From Flavobacterium sp. CS20 (GTDB lineage: Bacteria > Bacteroidota > Bacteroidia > Flavobacteriales > Flavobacteriaceae): DNA of 64,000 nucleotides. The translations under genes were made by a program, and so were the position numbers. The notes beneath the pieces were generated by a model. That model searched no databases. It was not told the DNA's origin and was given only the letters and a program-made list of their open reading frames with translations. Below, one piece after another: positions 54,695-64,000 of the stretch. The stretch lies in NCBI RefSeq assembly GCF_018080005.1, contig NZ_CP073015.1, positions 2,880,501-2,944,500 of the forward strand. Direction: 5' to 3'. Numbering within the stretch: position 1 is the first letter of the stretch; every line of letters begins with the position of its first letter.

Positions 54695-56323
54695 ATGAAA
54701 ACTATCAAAAAACTAAAATACATTTTACTCACAGCAGTAGCAGCGATTATACTAAGCAGTTACACCGTGTATCGCTCTGATTTTTTTGAAATTGCCAAAC
54801 AAATTGAAATTTTTACAGCTTTATTCAAAGAAATTAATATGAATTATGTCGATGAAGTCAATCCTGCTGAATTGATGAATACGGCTATAACTAAGATGTT
54901 GGCAGACCTTGACCCTTATACCAATTTCTATAACGAACAAGATGTAGAAGACGCCAGAATACAAAAATCTGCCAATTATGCCAATCTCGGAATTCAACTC
55001 AAAAAAATTGAAAACAAAGTGGTTGTGACTGAATTGATAAAAGATTTTGTCGCCGATCAAGCAGGATTAAAGTTAGGCGATCAAATTCTTAAAATAGAAA
55101 ATTCACCCATAAGCAATCTTCAAAACGACCTTAGCGAAGTCCTTAATGGTGCACCAAATACCACTATCAATCTTGAGATAAAACGTCAAAATGAAACCAA
55201 GACTATTTCACTAAAACGCATCTTAAGCCAACCTTCTGCGGTGCCGTTTTATGGTATGGCAGATGATAAAACAGGCTTCATAGTATTAAGTCAATTCACT
55301 CGTACAGCTTCAAAAGATGTCGGATTAGCAGTCCTTGAACTCAAAGAAAAAGGAGCAAAACAGTTGATTTTAGACCTGCGAAACAATCCGGGTGGTTTGC
55401 TTTCTGAAGCTGTGAATGTGAGTAATATTTTTGTGCCAAAAGATCAACTCATTGTTTACACCAAATCGCAAATTGAAAGCTATAATGCCACTTATGCCAC
55501 AAGACGAGAACCCATTGATACTGAAATTCCATTGGTGGTTTTAATCAATGACAGAAGTGCTTCAGCAAGTGAGATTGTGTCTGGTAGTTTGCAAGACCTT
55601 GACCGCGCTGTGATTGTTGGTGCCAGGAGTTTTGGTAAAGGTTTGGTGCAACGCCCAAAACCACTAAAATATGGCACACAAGTAAAAATTACGATTTCAC
55701 GATATTTTCTACCAAGTGGTCGCGGTATTCAAGCTTTAGATTATGAAAACGGAAAATCGATTAGAAAATCTATTGAAAACTCAACCGCTTTTCAAACCCA
55801 AAACGGTCGAACGGTCTATGATGGTGGCGGCATAAAACCCGATGTGAAAATCGAAGCCGAACAGATCAGCGATTTTACGCAAACCTTGATAGACGACTTA
55901 GTGATTTTTGACTTTTCAACCCAATTTGCCAACCAAAATCCTGATTTAGATTGGAAAAAATTTGAAGTTGATAATACTATTTTCAATCAGTTTTTAGATT
56001 ATGTGAAAGACAGAAAATATCTGCCTAAAACAGAAACCGATGAAACTTTTGAAACTTTTGTAAAGTCTGCAAAAGCTGACAATTTTGATGAGAAGTTTAT
56101 CAAAACACTCAACAACTTAAAGTCTGAAATTCAAGCTGAAAAAGCGGATTTATTTAAAACATATCAATCGCAAATATCAGCATTAATATCAGATCAAATC
56201 ATTAAACATTACGCTTATAATCAAGGCGTTTATCAACATAATTTAGATCAAGCAGAAGTGGTTCAAAAAGCTGTTGAGATTTTGTCAAATCAAAATAAAT
56301 ACAAAACAATACTAAAACCTTAA
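54695..56323 (+). CDS. S41-family C-terminal processing peptidase (CtpA/Prc-like)
   Basis: The 542-aa periplasmic serine protease has an N-terminal membrane anchor (YILLTAVAAIILSSYTVY, residues ~9-26). It is followed by an N-terminal helical domain (YVDEVNPAELMNTAITKML), a PDZ domain (~90-170; NLGIQLKKIENKVVV, GLKLGDQILKIENSPI) and the S41 core (~185-380). The catalytic pair is in RSASASEIVSGSLQDLDRA (Ser) and VGARSFGKGLVQ (Lys). The tail is helical and charged. It trims or degrades proteins in the envelope, recognising their C-termini. The stop overlaps the start of the DksA-like gene (TAATG). Confidence 0.92.
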   Translation: MKTIKKLKYILLTAVAAIILSSYTVYRSDFFEIAKQIEIFTALFKEINMNYVDEVNPAELMNTAITKMLADLDPYTNFYNEQDVEDARIQKSANYANLGIQLKKIENKVVVTELIKDFVADQAGLKLGDQILKIENSPISNLQNDLSEVLNGAPNTTINLEIKRQNETKTISLKRILSQPSAVPFYGMADDKTGFIVLSQFTRTASKDVGLAVLELKEKGAKQLILDLRNNPGGLLSEAVNVSNIFVPKDQLIVYTKSQIESYNATYATRREPIDTEIPLVVLINDRSASASEIVSGSLQDLDRAVIVGARSFGKGLVQRPKPLKYGTQVKITISRYFLPSGRGIQALDYENGKSIRKSIENSTAFQTQNGRTVYDGGGIKPDVKIEAEQISDFTQTLIDDLVIFDFSTQFANQNPDLDWKKFEVDNTIFNQFLDYVKDRKYLPKTETDETFETFVKSAKADNFDEKFIKTLNNLKSEIQAEKADLFKTYQSQISALISDQIIKHYAYNQGVYQHNLDQAEVVQKAVEILSNQNKYKTILKP

Positions 56324-56641
56324 TGGATAAGAAAGCAATTAAAAATCAATTAGATAAAGAAATTGAACGACTCAAAAAACAAATTGATTGACACCAAACC
56401 TATTGCCCCAGAAAACGCCATAGGAAGAGTCTCAAGAATGGATGCTATCAACAACAAAAGCGTGTTGGAAAACGCCTTGCGAAAATCTGAACAACGCTAC
56501 AACAGTATGCTAAAAGTTTATGACAGAATTGACGACAAAGACTTTGGGATTTGTGCTAAATGTCACGACAAAATTCCGCTTCAACGCTTAATGATTATGC
56601 CCGAAAGCCGATTTTGTGTAAAATGTGCTTCTACATCTTAG
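56323..56641 (+). CDS. TraR/DksA-type zinc-finger protein (1-base insertion in an A run)
   Basis: The small protein has about 105 aa after repair. The ATG overlaps the stop of the protease gene. The first 22 codons read MDKKAIKNQLDKEIERLKK, then the frame ends. Removing one A from the six-A run at 56374-56379 gives ERLKNKLIDTKPIAPENAIG and a continuous protein. The body has GRVSRMDAINNKSVLENALRKSE, residues ~37-59 by the repaired count, and a zinc finger CAKC-x18-CVKC at the C-terminus. The coiled-coil plus zinc-finger layout fits the DksA/TraR family, which binds RNA polymerase through the secondary channel. Its target here is unknown. Confidence 0.8.
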
Positions 56642-56702
56642 AAATAAAGCTTTCACAAAATATTAATTTGAAGGCTTAAAAAAATTGCCTAAATTTGTTA
56701 TT

Positions 56703-56924
56703 ATGGAAACGATTATCATTCAAACCGAAGCTAAAAAAGCCAAAGCCATTAAACAGTTTTTAAAGGCTTTTGATGTTTCATTTTCATCTGATTCTTCTGA
56801 AAAATCTTCAAAATCTGAAGAAAGTCCCTACAACCCAGAATTTGTAAAAGAAATTTTAACAGCAAGAGAAGAAGAAGGTGGGAAAATTATCGACCCAAAT
56901 AACTTATGGGAAAGTTTGAAATAA
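56703..56924 (+). CDS. Antitoxin of a YoeB-type toxin-antitoxin pair
   Basis: The 73-aa protein starts at the ATG at 56703 (METIIIQTEAKKAKAIKQFL). The N-terminal ~25 residues, a beta strand and helix ending in FLKAF, resemble short ribbon-helix-type antitoxins of the DUF2683 kind found in Bacteroidota. A serine/glutamate-rich linker (SSDSSEKSSKSEES) is followed by a C-terminal part, FVKEILTAREEEGGKIID, that would cover the toxin. It overlaps the toxin gene by 19 bases, the classical antitoxin-first order. The exact antitoxin family is not certain. Confidence 0.72.
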   Translation: METIIIQTEAKKAKAIKQFLKAFDVSFSSDSSEKSSKSEESPYNPEFVKEILTAREEEGGKIIDPNNLWESLK

Positions 56925-57184
56925 TACTTAAGCCTAAAGCTCAAAAAGATTTTTCAAGAATAGAAAAATCAGGTCAAAAACCTATGATTAAAAAACTTGA
57001 AATAATTGTTGATGAATTGTCAAAACACCCTAAAACAGGCACTGGAAAACCAGAAAAATTAAAGTTTGAATTATCAGGTTTGTGGAGCAGGCGGTTAAAT
57101 AAAAAAGACCGATTAATTTATGAAATTAAAGAAGAACCCTACAAAAATGTGGTCATAATTTCTGCTTTAGGACATTATGAATAA
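56906..57184 (+). CDS. YoeB/Txe-family mRNA interferase toxin
   Basis: The 92-aa RelE-superfamily toxin is expected to cut mRNA at the ribosomal A site. It has the YoeB order: FEIILKPKAQKDFSRIEKSG, then ELSKHPKTGTGKPEKLK (residues ~41-57), LSGLWSRRLNKKDRLIYEI (~61-79) and the C-terminal ISALGHYE, with His and Tyr in the catalytic positions. The arginines of WSRRL and the glutamate of the body are also kept, so it looks active. MITE copy 3 begins 9 bases after its stop. Confidence 0.9.
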   Translation: MGKFEIILKPKAQKDFSRIEKSGQKPMIKKLEIIVDELSKHPKTGTGKPEKLKFELSGLWSRRLNKKDRLIYEIKEEPYKNVVIISALGHYE

Positions 57185-57193
57185 TACTATTTT

Positions 57194-57401
57194 AACGTGA
57201 GTTCGATTTATTGAAAGCTGTAAATCAGATGATTACATCTTTTTGTTAGTAAATTTTGTCATTTCGAACGAAGAATGAGGAGAAATCTTATCCTACTGAG
57301 ATGTCTCGTCGCTCATGCTTTGCTCTATCGACATGACAAATGATTAAATATCTGTATTTTATATAAATATATTTTATTGGAATTTATATCAAACTCACGT
57401 T
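57194..57401 (+). mobile_element. MITE-like element, copy 3 (208 bp)
   Basis: It has the same size and orientation as copies 1 and 2. Left end AACGTGAGTTCGAT; right end ATCAAACTCACGTT (one change in the inverted repeat). A perfect 5-bp direct repeat, ATTTT, flanks it at 57189-57193 and 57402-57406. It sits between the YoeB gene and gltX. Confidence 0.8.
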
Positions 57402-57517
57402 ATTTTATGTTGGTAAATTCTCAAGGATTTTAACCTAAACTATCAAAGCATAAAATATTCACTAATGCATCATCAGCTCTTTTTTATTTTATGATATTTG
57501 CATAAAACATTTTGACT

Positions 57518-59038
57518 ATGAAAAATTCGGTAAGGGTCAGATTTGCACCGAGTCCAACTGGACCACTTCACATTGGTGGTTTGCGTACCGCACTTTACAA
57601 CTATTTATTTGCAAAAAAACACAACGGCACATTTGTTTTAAGAATAGAAGACACCGACCAATCTCGCTATGTAGAAGGTGCTGAACAATATATCAAAGAT
57701 GCTCTTGATTGGTGTGGATTAACTATAGATGAAGGACCAAATAAACCCGGAGATTTTAGTCCATACAAGCAAAGCGAAAGGCAACATATTTATAAAGAAT
57801 ACGCAAAAAAACTGATAGATTCTGGTCACGCCTATTATGCTTTTGATTCTGCTGAAGATCTCGATAAGCTTAGAAAAGAACGCGAAAGCAAAGGCGAAAC
57901 CTTTACTTACAACTCTCAAAACCGAACGCATCTCAACAATAGTTTAAACCTTTCTGATGATGAATGCCAAAAACGTTTAGATGAAGGTCAACCTTATGTG
58001 GTTCGGTTTAAAATGCCAATGGCCAAGCAATTGCTCATCAGTGATATTATCAGGGGAAATATTCAGGTAAGAACAGACGCTTTGGATGATAAAATATTAT
58101 TTAAAAGCGATGGTTTACCTACTTATCATTTTAGTAATATTGTTGACGATCATTTGATGAAAATCACACACGTTATTCGTGGAGAAGAATGGTTGCCTTC
58201 ATTGGCATTGCATATTTTACTCTACGATGCTTTGGGTTGGAATGCACCAGAATTTGCCCATTTGCCTTTAATTCTAAAACCAAATGGCAAAGGTAAACTC
58301 AGTAAAAGAGATGGCGAAAAACACGGGTTTCCTGTATTTCCTTTAAAGTGGAAAGACCCTAAAACGGGGCAGATTTCTGCAGGTTATCGAGAAGATTATT
58401 ATCTGCCAGAAGCCGTCGTCAATATGTTAGCACTTCTCGGTTGGAATGACAGTTCAGACCAAGAAATATTTAGTTTAAATGAACTTGTTGATAAATTTGA
58501 TTTAACACGAGTTCACAAAGCTGGTGCTAAATTTGATCCCGAAAAAACCCAATGGTTTCAACATCAATATATACAAAAAGTTGATGAAGAAACATTAGCC
58601 AATCAATTTCAAAAATGGCTTAAAATCGAAAAAGGAATTGACAGTAAAATAGAATACCTTCGTCAAGTCGTAGGTCTTTTAAAAGAGCGTATCACTTTTG
58701 TTCCAGATTTTTGGGAAGAAGGTTATTACTTTTTTGAAGCTCCACAAGAATTCAATCCGAAAGCTTCTAAAAAAGCATGGAAAGATGATACATCTGAAAT
58801 CATTTCAAATGTAAAAACACTCGTTAGTAAACAAGACAATTTTTCAAAACAACATCTTCAATCAACTATCAAAAACTGGATTCAGTCTCAAGAAATTGGT
58901 TTTGGAAAAGTGATGCAACCGCTTAGGCTTTCGCTTGTTGGCGATATGAAAGGACCAGATGTTTTTGAAATCATAGCCTTATTAGGTAAAGACGAATTCA
59001 TCAAAAGATTAGAGTTTGCTCAAAACACATTAAAATAA
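57518..59038 (+). CDS. gltX: Glutamyl-tRNA synthetase GltX
   Basis: GltX is a class I aminoacyl-tRNA synthetase charging tRNA-Glu. The ATG at 57518 gives [21 protein letters not shown] (first 21 residues, with the HIGH motif as HIGG). It also shows [11 protein letters not shown], the long insertion [20 protein letters not shown] (~226-245) and the KMSKS-type loop [12 protein letters not shown] (~267-278). The C-terminal helical anticodon domain is present, ending ...[14 protein letters not shown]. Length 506 aa is normal. No break in the frame. A GATATTTG sequence at 57493-57500 may be its -7 box (one mismatch). Confidence 0.95.
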   Translation: MKNSVRVRFAPSPTGPLHIGGLRTALYNYLFAKKHNGTFVLRIEDTDQSRYVEGAEQYIKDALDWCGLTIDEGPNKPGDFSPYKQSERQHIYKEYAKKLIDSGHAYYAFDSAEDLDKLRKERESKGETFTYNSQNRTHLNNSLNLSDDECQKRLDEGQPYVVRFKMPMAKQLLISDIIRGNIQVRTDALDDKILFKSDGLPTYHFSNIVDDHLMKITHVIRGEEWLPSLALHILLYDALGWNAPEFAHLPLILKPNGKGKLSKRDGEKHGFPVFPLKWKDPKTGQISAGYREDYYLPEAVVNMLALLGWNDSSDQEIFSLNELVDKFDLTRVHKAGAKFDPEKTQWFQHQYIQKVDEETLANQFQKWLKIEKGIDSKIEYLRQVVGLLKERITFVPDFWEEGYYFFEAPQEFNPKASKKAWKDDTSEIISNVKTLVSKQDNFSKQHLQSTIKNWIQSQEIGFGKVMQPLRLSLVGDMKGPDVFEIIALLGKDEFIKRLEFAQNTLK

Positions 59039-59043
59039 CACAC

Positions 59044-61333
59044 ATGGCTGTAAGTAAAAAACAAAGCAAAGAAGCATTAGACTATCACGAGTTTCCTCAA
59101 CCAGGAAAAATCAAAGTGGTGCCAACCAAAAAATATGCATCGCAACGCGATTTGGGTTTGGCGTATTCACCAGGTGTAGCCATTCCTTGTCAAGAAATTG
59201 AAAAAGATAAACACAAAACCTATAAATATACCAACAAAGGTAATTTGGTTGGCGTGATTTCAAATGGTACAGCCGTTTTAGGTCTTGGCAATATTGGACT
59301 AGAAGCCTCAAAACCTGTGATGGAAGGCAAAGCCCTATTGTTTAAAATTTTTGCTGATATCGATGTTTTTGATATTGAAATAGACGAAGAAGATCCACAA
59401 AAATTTATCGATACCGTTAAAAATATAGCTCCAACTTTTGGGGGAATAAATTTAGAAGACATCAAAGCTCCTGAAGCATTTGAAATAGAAGAACGCCTTA
59501 AAGCTGAGTTGGATATTCCCATTATGCACGATGATCAACACGGCACAGCCATCATTTCTCTTTGACTTTGTTGAATGCATTAGAGTTGGCAAAAAAAAGA
59601 TAGACGAAGTTAAAATTGTAGTCTCAGGAGCAGGATCAGTTGCCATTGCTTGTGCAAAACTTTACGTTTTACTTGGTGCCAAAAAAGAAAACATAGTGAT
59701 GTTTAATAGTAAAGGTTCACTAAAAAAAGGGCAGGAAGGTTTGTCTGAAGGTCAAAAAGAATTTGCTACGGATAAGTCATACAATTCGCTCGCTGATGCT
59801 ATGAAAGGAAGTGATGTGTTTCTCGGTTTATCTATCGGTGGTTTGGTTTCGGCAAAAATGCTGAAAAGCATGAATAACAATCCAATCGTTTTTGCTATGG
59901 CTAATCCTGATCCAGAAATTGATTACGATTTAGCAACCAAAACGCGTGAAGATGTCATCATGGCAACTGGACGCTCAGATTTTCCTAATCAAGTCAATAA
60001 TGTGCTCGGCTTTCCTTTTATTTTTAGAGGTGCACTTGATGTTGAAGCTACCAAGATCAACGAAGAAATGAAAATGGTCGCCGTAAAAGCACTTGCTGAC
60101 CTGGCTAAAAAGCCCGTTCCTGAACAAGTTAATATTGCTTATAGCGAAACCAAACTTCACTTTGGTAGAGATTACATCATTCCCAAACCATTTGACCCAA
60201 GACTAATCGGTGAAATTCCAGTAGCTGTAGCAAAAGTCGCTATAGATAGTGGTGTGGCAAGAAACACAATAACAGATTGGGACGCCTATAAGTCAGAATT
60301 GCTCGAACGAATGGGCAATGAAGATAAAATCACCAGATTGTTGATGAATAAAGCCAAATCTAATCAAAAAAAGATTGTCTATGCCGAAGCTGACCATATT
60401 GATGTATTAAAAGCGACTCAACAAGTATATGAAGATAAAATTGCTATTCCTATTTTGCTTGGCAGACGAGAAATTATATTAGAATTGATGGAAGAGTTAG
60501 ATTTTGATAGTGAAAATATCACAATAATAGACCCAAAATCAGATGAACAACTTCCTGACTTGAAAAAATATGCAAAAACCTTATGGGAAAAACGTCAACG
60601 CAAGGGAATTACGCTTTACGAGGCTGAAACATTGATGCGTGAACGCAATTACTTTGCGACTATGATGGTTGTTGAAGGCGATGCCGATGCGATGCTTTCT
60701 GGCTATTCGCGTTCTTATCCTAAGGTTTTAAAACCTATTTTAGAAATTATAGAAAAAGAAAAAGGGGTTTCAAGAATTGCCGCTACCAATTTAATGAATA
60801 CCACTAAAGGACCTATTTTTATCAGTGATACTTCAATAAATATTGATCCAAATGCTATTGAGTTGGCAAGAATTGCTCAGATGACAGCTTACACCGTCAA
60901 AATGTTTGGCATAGAACCTATTGTAGCTTTGGTGTCTTACAGTAATTTTGGCTCATCAAATCACCCTTCAGCAAAGAAAATTAAAGACGCTGTGAGTTAT
61001 TTGCACAGAAATTTTCCAGATATCTGTGTTGATGGAGAATTACAGGTTGATTTTGCTTTAAATAGAAAATTGCGATACAGCAAGTTTCCATTTAGCAAAC
61101 TAAAAGATAAACGCGTTAACACCTTGGTTTATTCAAACCTTGAAGCGGGAAATAGCACATACAAGTTGTTGAAAGAACTTAATACTGCAGATTCTATCGG
61201 TACAATTTTAATGGGCTTAAACAAACCAGCACATATTTTTCAACTCGGTGCAAGCGTTGAAGAAATGATTAATATGTCGGCAGTAGCGACAGTAGATGCA
61301 CAGCAAAAGGCTAAAAGAAAGAATAAAACTTGA
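59044..61333 (+). CDS. maeB: NADP-dependent malic enzyme with phosphotransacetylase domain (two 1-bp deletions)
   Basis: The bifunctional-length enzyme, about 763 aa once repaired, decarboxylates malate to pyruvate with NADP. The malic domain begins [18 protein letters not shown], has [18 protein letters not shown] and the metal site [15 protein letters not shown] (residues ~158-172). One missing base at ~59557-59562 shifts the frame to one reading [11 protein letters not shown], and a second missing base in the A run at 59591-59598 shifts it to [20 protein letters not shown]. The rest includes FALANPxPEI-like [12 protein letters not shown]. The C-terminal ~330 residues are a phosphotransacetylase-like domain ([21 protein letters not shown]), usually regulatory (acetyl-CoA sensing) in MaeB. 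It follows gltX by 5 bases. Confidence 0.93.
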
Positions 61334-61422
61334 TTTTTGTTGGTAGCTCTATTTTCTGTATATAATCTAAGATTAAAACGTCCATAAATTATTTTTAATA
61401 GCATTACTTTCATTTATTTTAC

Positions 61423-61430
61423 TATTTTTG
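61423..61430 (+). promoter_or_regulatory. -7 box of the ruvA-sprA unit
   Basis: TATTTTTG is a perfect TAnnTTTG match, 19 bases before the ruvA ATG, in the 116-base gap after maeB. Confidence 0.5.
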
Positions 61431-61449
61431 ATGCCTTTAACGTTTATTT

Positions 61450-62031
61450 ATGATTAATTTTTTGAGAGGTAAGTTGGTAGAAAAGTCGCCAACACAAATA
61501 GTTGTTGACTGCCATGGTGTAGGTTATGAAGTTAATATCTCATTGTATTCATACGGAATGTTGCCTAAAGATGAAGCTATAAGCATTTACACCTTTCTAC
61601 AAGTTCGTGAAGATGCTCAAATTTTGTATGGGTTCATGGACAAATCTGAAAGAGATGTTTTTACTAAACTCATCAGTGTTTCAGGAATTGGTGCTTCCAC
61701 TGCCCGAATGATGTTTTCGTCATTATCACCTGAAGAAGTAGTTAATGCCATTGCAAATGGAGATGTTGACACCATAAAAAGCGTTAAAGGCATAGGTCTT
61801 AAAACAGCTCAAAGAGTTATTGTAGATTTAAAAGATAAAATCACAAAAGTTGATATTGCAAATGAAGTTTTACCGATTCAAAACAATACACATAAAGATG
61901 AGGCGTTATCTGCATTGGTAACTCTTGGGTATTCTAAAAAACAAGCTGAAAAATCTGTTCAGAAAATACTAAAAGATGACCCTGAGGCTAGCATAGAAAA
62001 TATTATAAAAACAGCGCTTAAAAACTTATAA
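61450..62031 (+). CDS. ruvA: Holliday junction DNA helicase subunit RuvA
   Basis: RuvA binds four-way junctions as a tetramer and loads the RuvB motor for branch migration. The 193-aa protein shows domain I (INFLRGKLVEKSPTQIVVDCHGVGYEV, residues ~2-28), domain II with two helix-hairpin-helix motifs (LISVSGIGASTARMM at ~73-87 and IKSVKGIGLKTAQRVIVDL at ~108-126) and the C-terminal RuvB-binding domain III (DEALSALVTLGYSKKQAEKSV). All parts are intact. sprA starts 4 bases later, the usual flavobacterial order. Confidence 0.96.
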   Translation: MINFLRGKLVEKSPTQIVVDCHGVGYEVNISLYSYGMLPKDEAISIYTFLQVREDAQILYGFMDKSERDVFTKLISVSGIGASTARMMFSSLSPEEVVNAIANGDVDTIKSVKGIGLKTAQRVIVDLKDKITKVDIANEVLPIQNNTHKDEALSALVTLGYSKKQAEKSVQKILKDDPEASIENIIKTALKNL

Positions 62032-62035
62032 ATAA

Positions 62036-64000
62036 GTTGAAATTACATCAAGGATTTAATTCAATTTTTACGTCAAAAAAAGCTATAGTTCTCATCGCAT
62101 TGCTTATGAGTGTTTTAGGCTATTCTCAAGATGAAACCCCAACAGATACGACTAAAACAGGCTATAGCTTAGGCAATATTAAAATGCCAAACCCACAAAG
62201 CATAGAATCGAAATATACCTATGACCCCATTTTAGACCGATACATTTATACAGAAAAAATTGATGATATCAATACCATCTATCCATTAGTCCTAACCCGA
62301 GAAGAATACCAAGACTTGGTGTTAAGAGAAAAAATGATGTCATATTTTAAAGAAAAAAGTGACGTAGTAAAAGGACGTGATGAAGAAAATCAAGACGATT
62401 TGTTACCCATTTTATACGTCAATAACGATTTTTTTGAAACCATTTTTGGTGGTAACCAAGTAGAAGTTAATCCTCAAGGTTCAGTGGGAATTGATATGGG
62501 AATTCTTTACTCTAAACAAGATAATCCTACATTATCTCCTAGAAATCAAAGTAACCTTTCATTTGACTTTAATCAAGCTATTAGATTAAGTTTACAAGCA
62601 AAAGTTGGAACAAAGCTAACCGTAGATGCACAATTTGACACCGAATCAACTTTTGATTTTCAAAATCAAATCAAATTACAATACACACCAGATGAAGATG
62701 ATATTTTACAAGACATTCAAGTCGGTAATGTCAATATGCCACTAAATTCATCCTTAATTCAAGGCTCGCAAAGTTTATTTGGTGTAAAAACAAAATTTAA
62801 ATTTGGAAAAACAACCATTACAAGTGTGTTTTCAGAAATGAATTCAGAACGCCAAAACGTAAGTGTTGAAGGCGGTGGAACAGTAAGAGAATACGACAAA
62901 TTTATTTTAGATTACGACGAAAATCGACACTTTTTCTTAGCTCAATTTTTTAGAGATGAATATGATAGAGCTTTACAGAATTATCCTTTTATCAACTCAA
63001 GAGTGCAAATTCAGCGTGTGCAAATTTGGGTAACCAATCGGACAAACAATCCACAAACCATAGCCAATGCTCGAAATATTGTAGCCATTCAAGACTTAGG
63101 TGAATCTGAACCAGACAAACTAGGCTTCTTTTTAGATGATAATGGAAATCCTATTCCGCCACCTTTAGCTAACTTTTTAAACAATCCAGGTAATTTTCCC
63201 GATAACCCAAACAATGACTTTAACCCTTTTGGAATCGGCTCGGGTTCCAATTCAGTTTTAACGGAGCAAATTAGAGAAATCGCAACAGTAGGTCAAGGCT
63301 TTGGATCAGCTTCAAGTTTTGTTCAAGAAGGCAGAGACTATGGTGTTTTAGAAAATGCTCGAGAATTACAACCCAACGAATATACTTTAAATAGAGAATT
63401 GGGCTATATTACTTTAAACCAACGTTTATCAAACGACGAAATTTTGGGTGTTGCGTTTCAATTTACTACTAATGGAAAAGTCTATCAAGTTGGTGAGTTT
63501 GCTAACGATGGTATTGATGCTTCTCAAAATATTCAAAATCCTAACCAACAAGACCAGCAAATTGCTCAAAACCAAGCTTTGGTGGTTAAAATGCTAAAAA
63601 GTCCCGTGACTAATGTCAACGAACCTATTTGGGATTTGATGATGAAAAACTTTTACAACTTGAATGGTTCAAACCTTGAGCAAGACGGGTTTAAGATGAA
63701 TATTTTATACACAGATCCACAACCTTTAAACTTTATTAACCCAGCACCTGGTGGAAGTTTGGCTTTGCCCGATGGTGTAGCAGACAAAAACCTATTAAGT
63801 GTATTTGAACTTGACCAACTTAATGCTAATCAAGACCCTATTAGCACTCGTGATGGCTTTTTCGATTTTGTGCCAGGAATTACTATTGATACCCAAAATG
63901 GTGTCATAAAATTTACAAAAGTTGAGCCTTTTGGTGAGTTTCTATTCAACAAACTGGATAACACACCCAATTCTGGACCAGAAGATTACAACGACCCTAC
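62036..64000 (+). CDS. sprA: Gliding-motility / type IX secretion translocon protein SprA, 5' part
   Basis: The N-terminal ~655 aa of a very large outer-membrane protein (family members exceed 2,000 aa); the frame runs open off the window end. The start is a TTG at 62036, 4 bases after ruvA; an ATG at 62108 lies inside the signal peptide. The signal region IALLMSVLGYSQDE is followed by family hallmarks: SIESKYTYDPILDRYIYTEK (residues ~55-74), PLVLTREEYQDLVLREKM, GSVGIDMGILYSKQDNPTLSPR (~160-181), LSFDFNQAIRLSLQAKVGTKL, INSRVQIQRVQIWVTNRTNN. SprA forms the giant barrel through which T9SS cargo leaves the cell, so it would export the two T9SS proteins of this window. Confidence 0.95.

Noticed and set aside
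59557..59598. Programmed frameshifting in maeB, the dksA-like gene (56374) or ftsZ
   Set aside because: The A runs look slippery, but maeB needs two shifts in 40 bases, no stimulatory structure is evident, and frameshifts of both signs occur at unrelated sequences across the window.

Overview
The window is low-GC DNA from a member of the Bacteroidota, almost certainly family Flavobacteriaceae. The support is a SusC/SusD pair, type IX secretion (T9SS) sorting domains of both type A and type B, the gliding/T9SS protein SprA directly after ruvA, a Porin_10-type porin, DUF6495 beside hisS, -7 boxes of the form TAnnTTTG, and almost no Shine-Dalgarno sequences. Most of the window is ordinary chromosomal housekeeping DNA.

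Layout. 1-6.6 kb: the tail of a BamA/TamA-like outer-membrane protein, then a nutrient-uptake locus (SusC, SusD, two lipoproteins) closed by a strong terminator. 6.6-7.3 kb: rlmB. 7.6-23.0 kb: a complete division and cell-wall (dcw) cluster on the minus strand, mraZ-rsmH-ftsL-ftsI-murE-mraY-murD-ftsW-murG-murC-ftsQ-ftsA-ftsZ, with a promoter and three 10-bp-spaced candidate MraZ boxes upstream. 23.7-26.2 kb: an arsenic operon (arsR, DUF6428, acr3, arsC). 26.4-28.1 kb: an ACMSD-like amidohydrolase and an O-methyltransferase. 28.1-33.8 kb: a T9SS surface protein, coaD, ddl, hisS and DUF6495. 34-35 kb: tRNA-Arg(TCG) with decayed tRNA relics, then yqeY. 35-45.7 kb: a haem-binding lipoprotein, a Ca2+/Na+ antiporter, aat, a fatty-acid transporter, a porin, hemH, a MATE exporter, a small lipoprotein and dusB. 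46-50 kb: a large T9SS protein with a tiny PID-CTERM-like partner, a TIGR04283 glycosyltransferase and a DUF547 protein. 50-57 kb: nhaD, a glutamate dehydrogenase-type gene, anmK, rnpA, an S41 protease, a DksA-like zinc-finger protein and a YoeB-type toxin-antitoxin pair. 57.5-64 kb: gltX, maeB, ruvA and the 5' part of sprA.

Three features stand out. First, three copies of a 208-bp MITE-like element with 14-bp terminal inverted repeats occur in the same orientation. Two of them bracket the whole dcw cluster, and one ends inside the ftsZ stop codon. Second, at least a dozen reading frames are broken by single-base indels or single stop codons, including indispensable genes (ftsZ, ftsW, hisS). 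I read these as sequence or assembly errors, not biology, so those genes are annotated as whole genes with the lesion positions stated. Third, there are several small observations on regulation and relics: the MraZ boxes, the tRNA relics, and a 16-bp motif found just after two stop codons. I saw no CRISPR array, prophage, intact insertion sequence or rRNA operon, and nothing that I would call a new defence or biosynthetic system.
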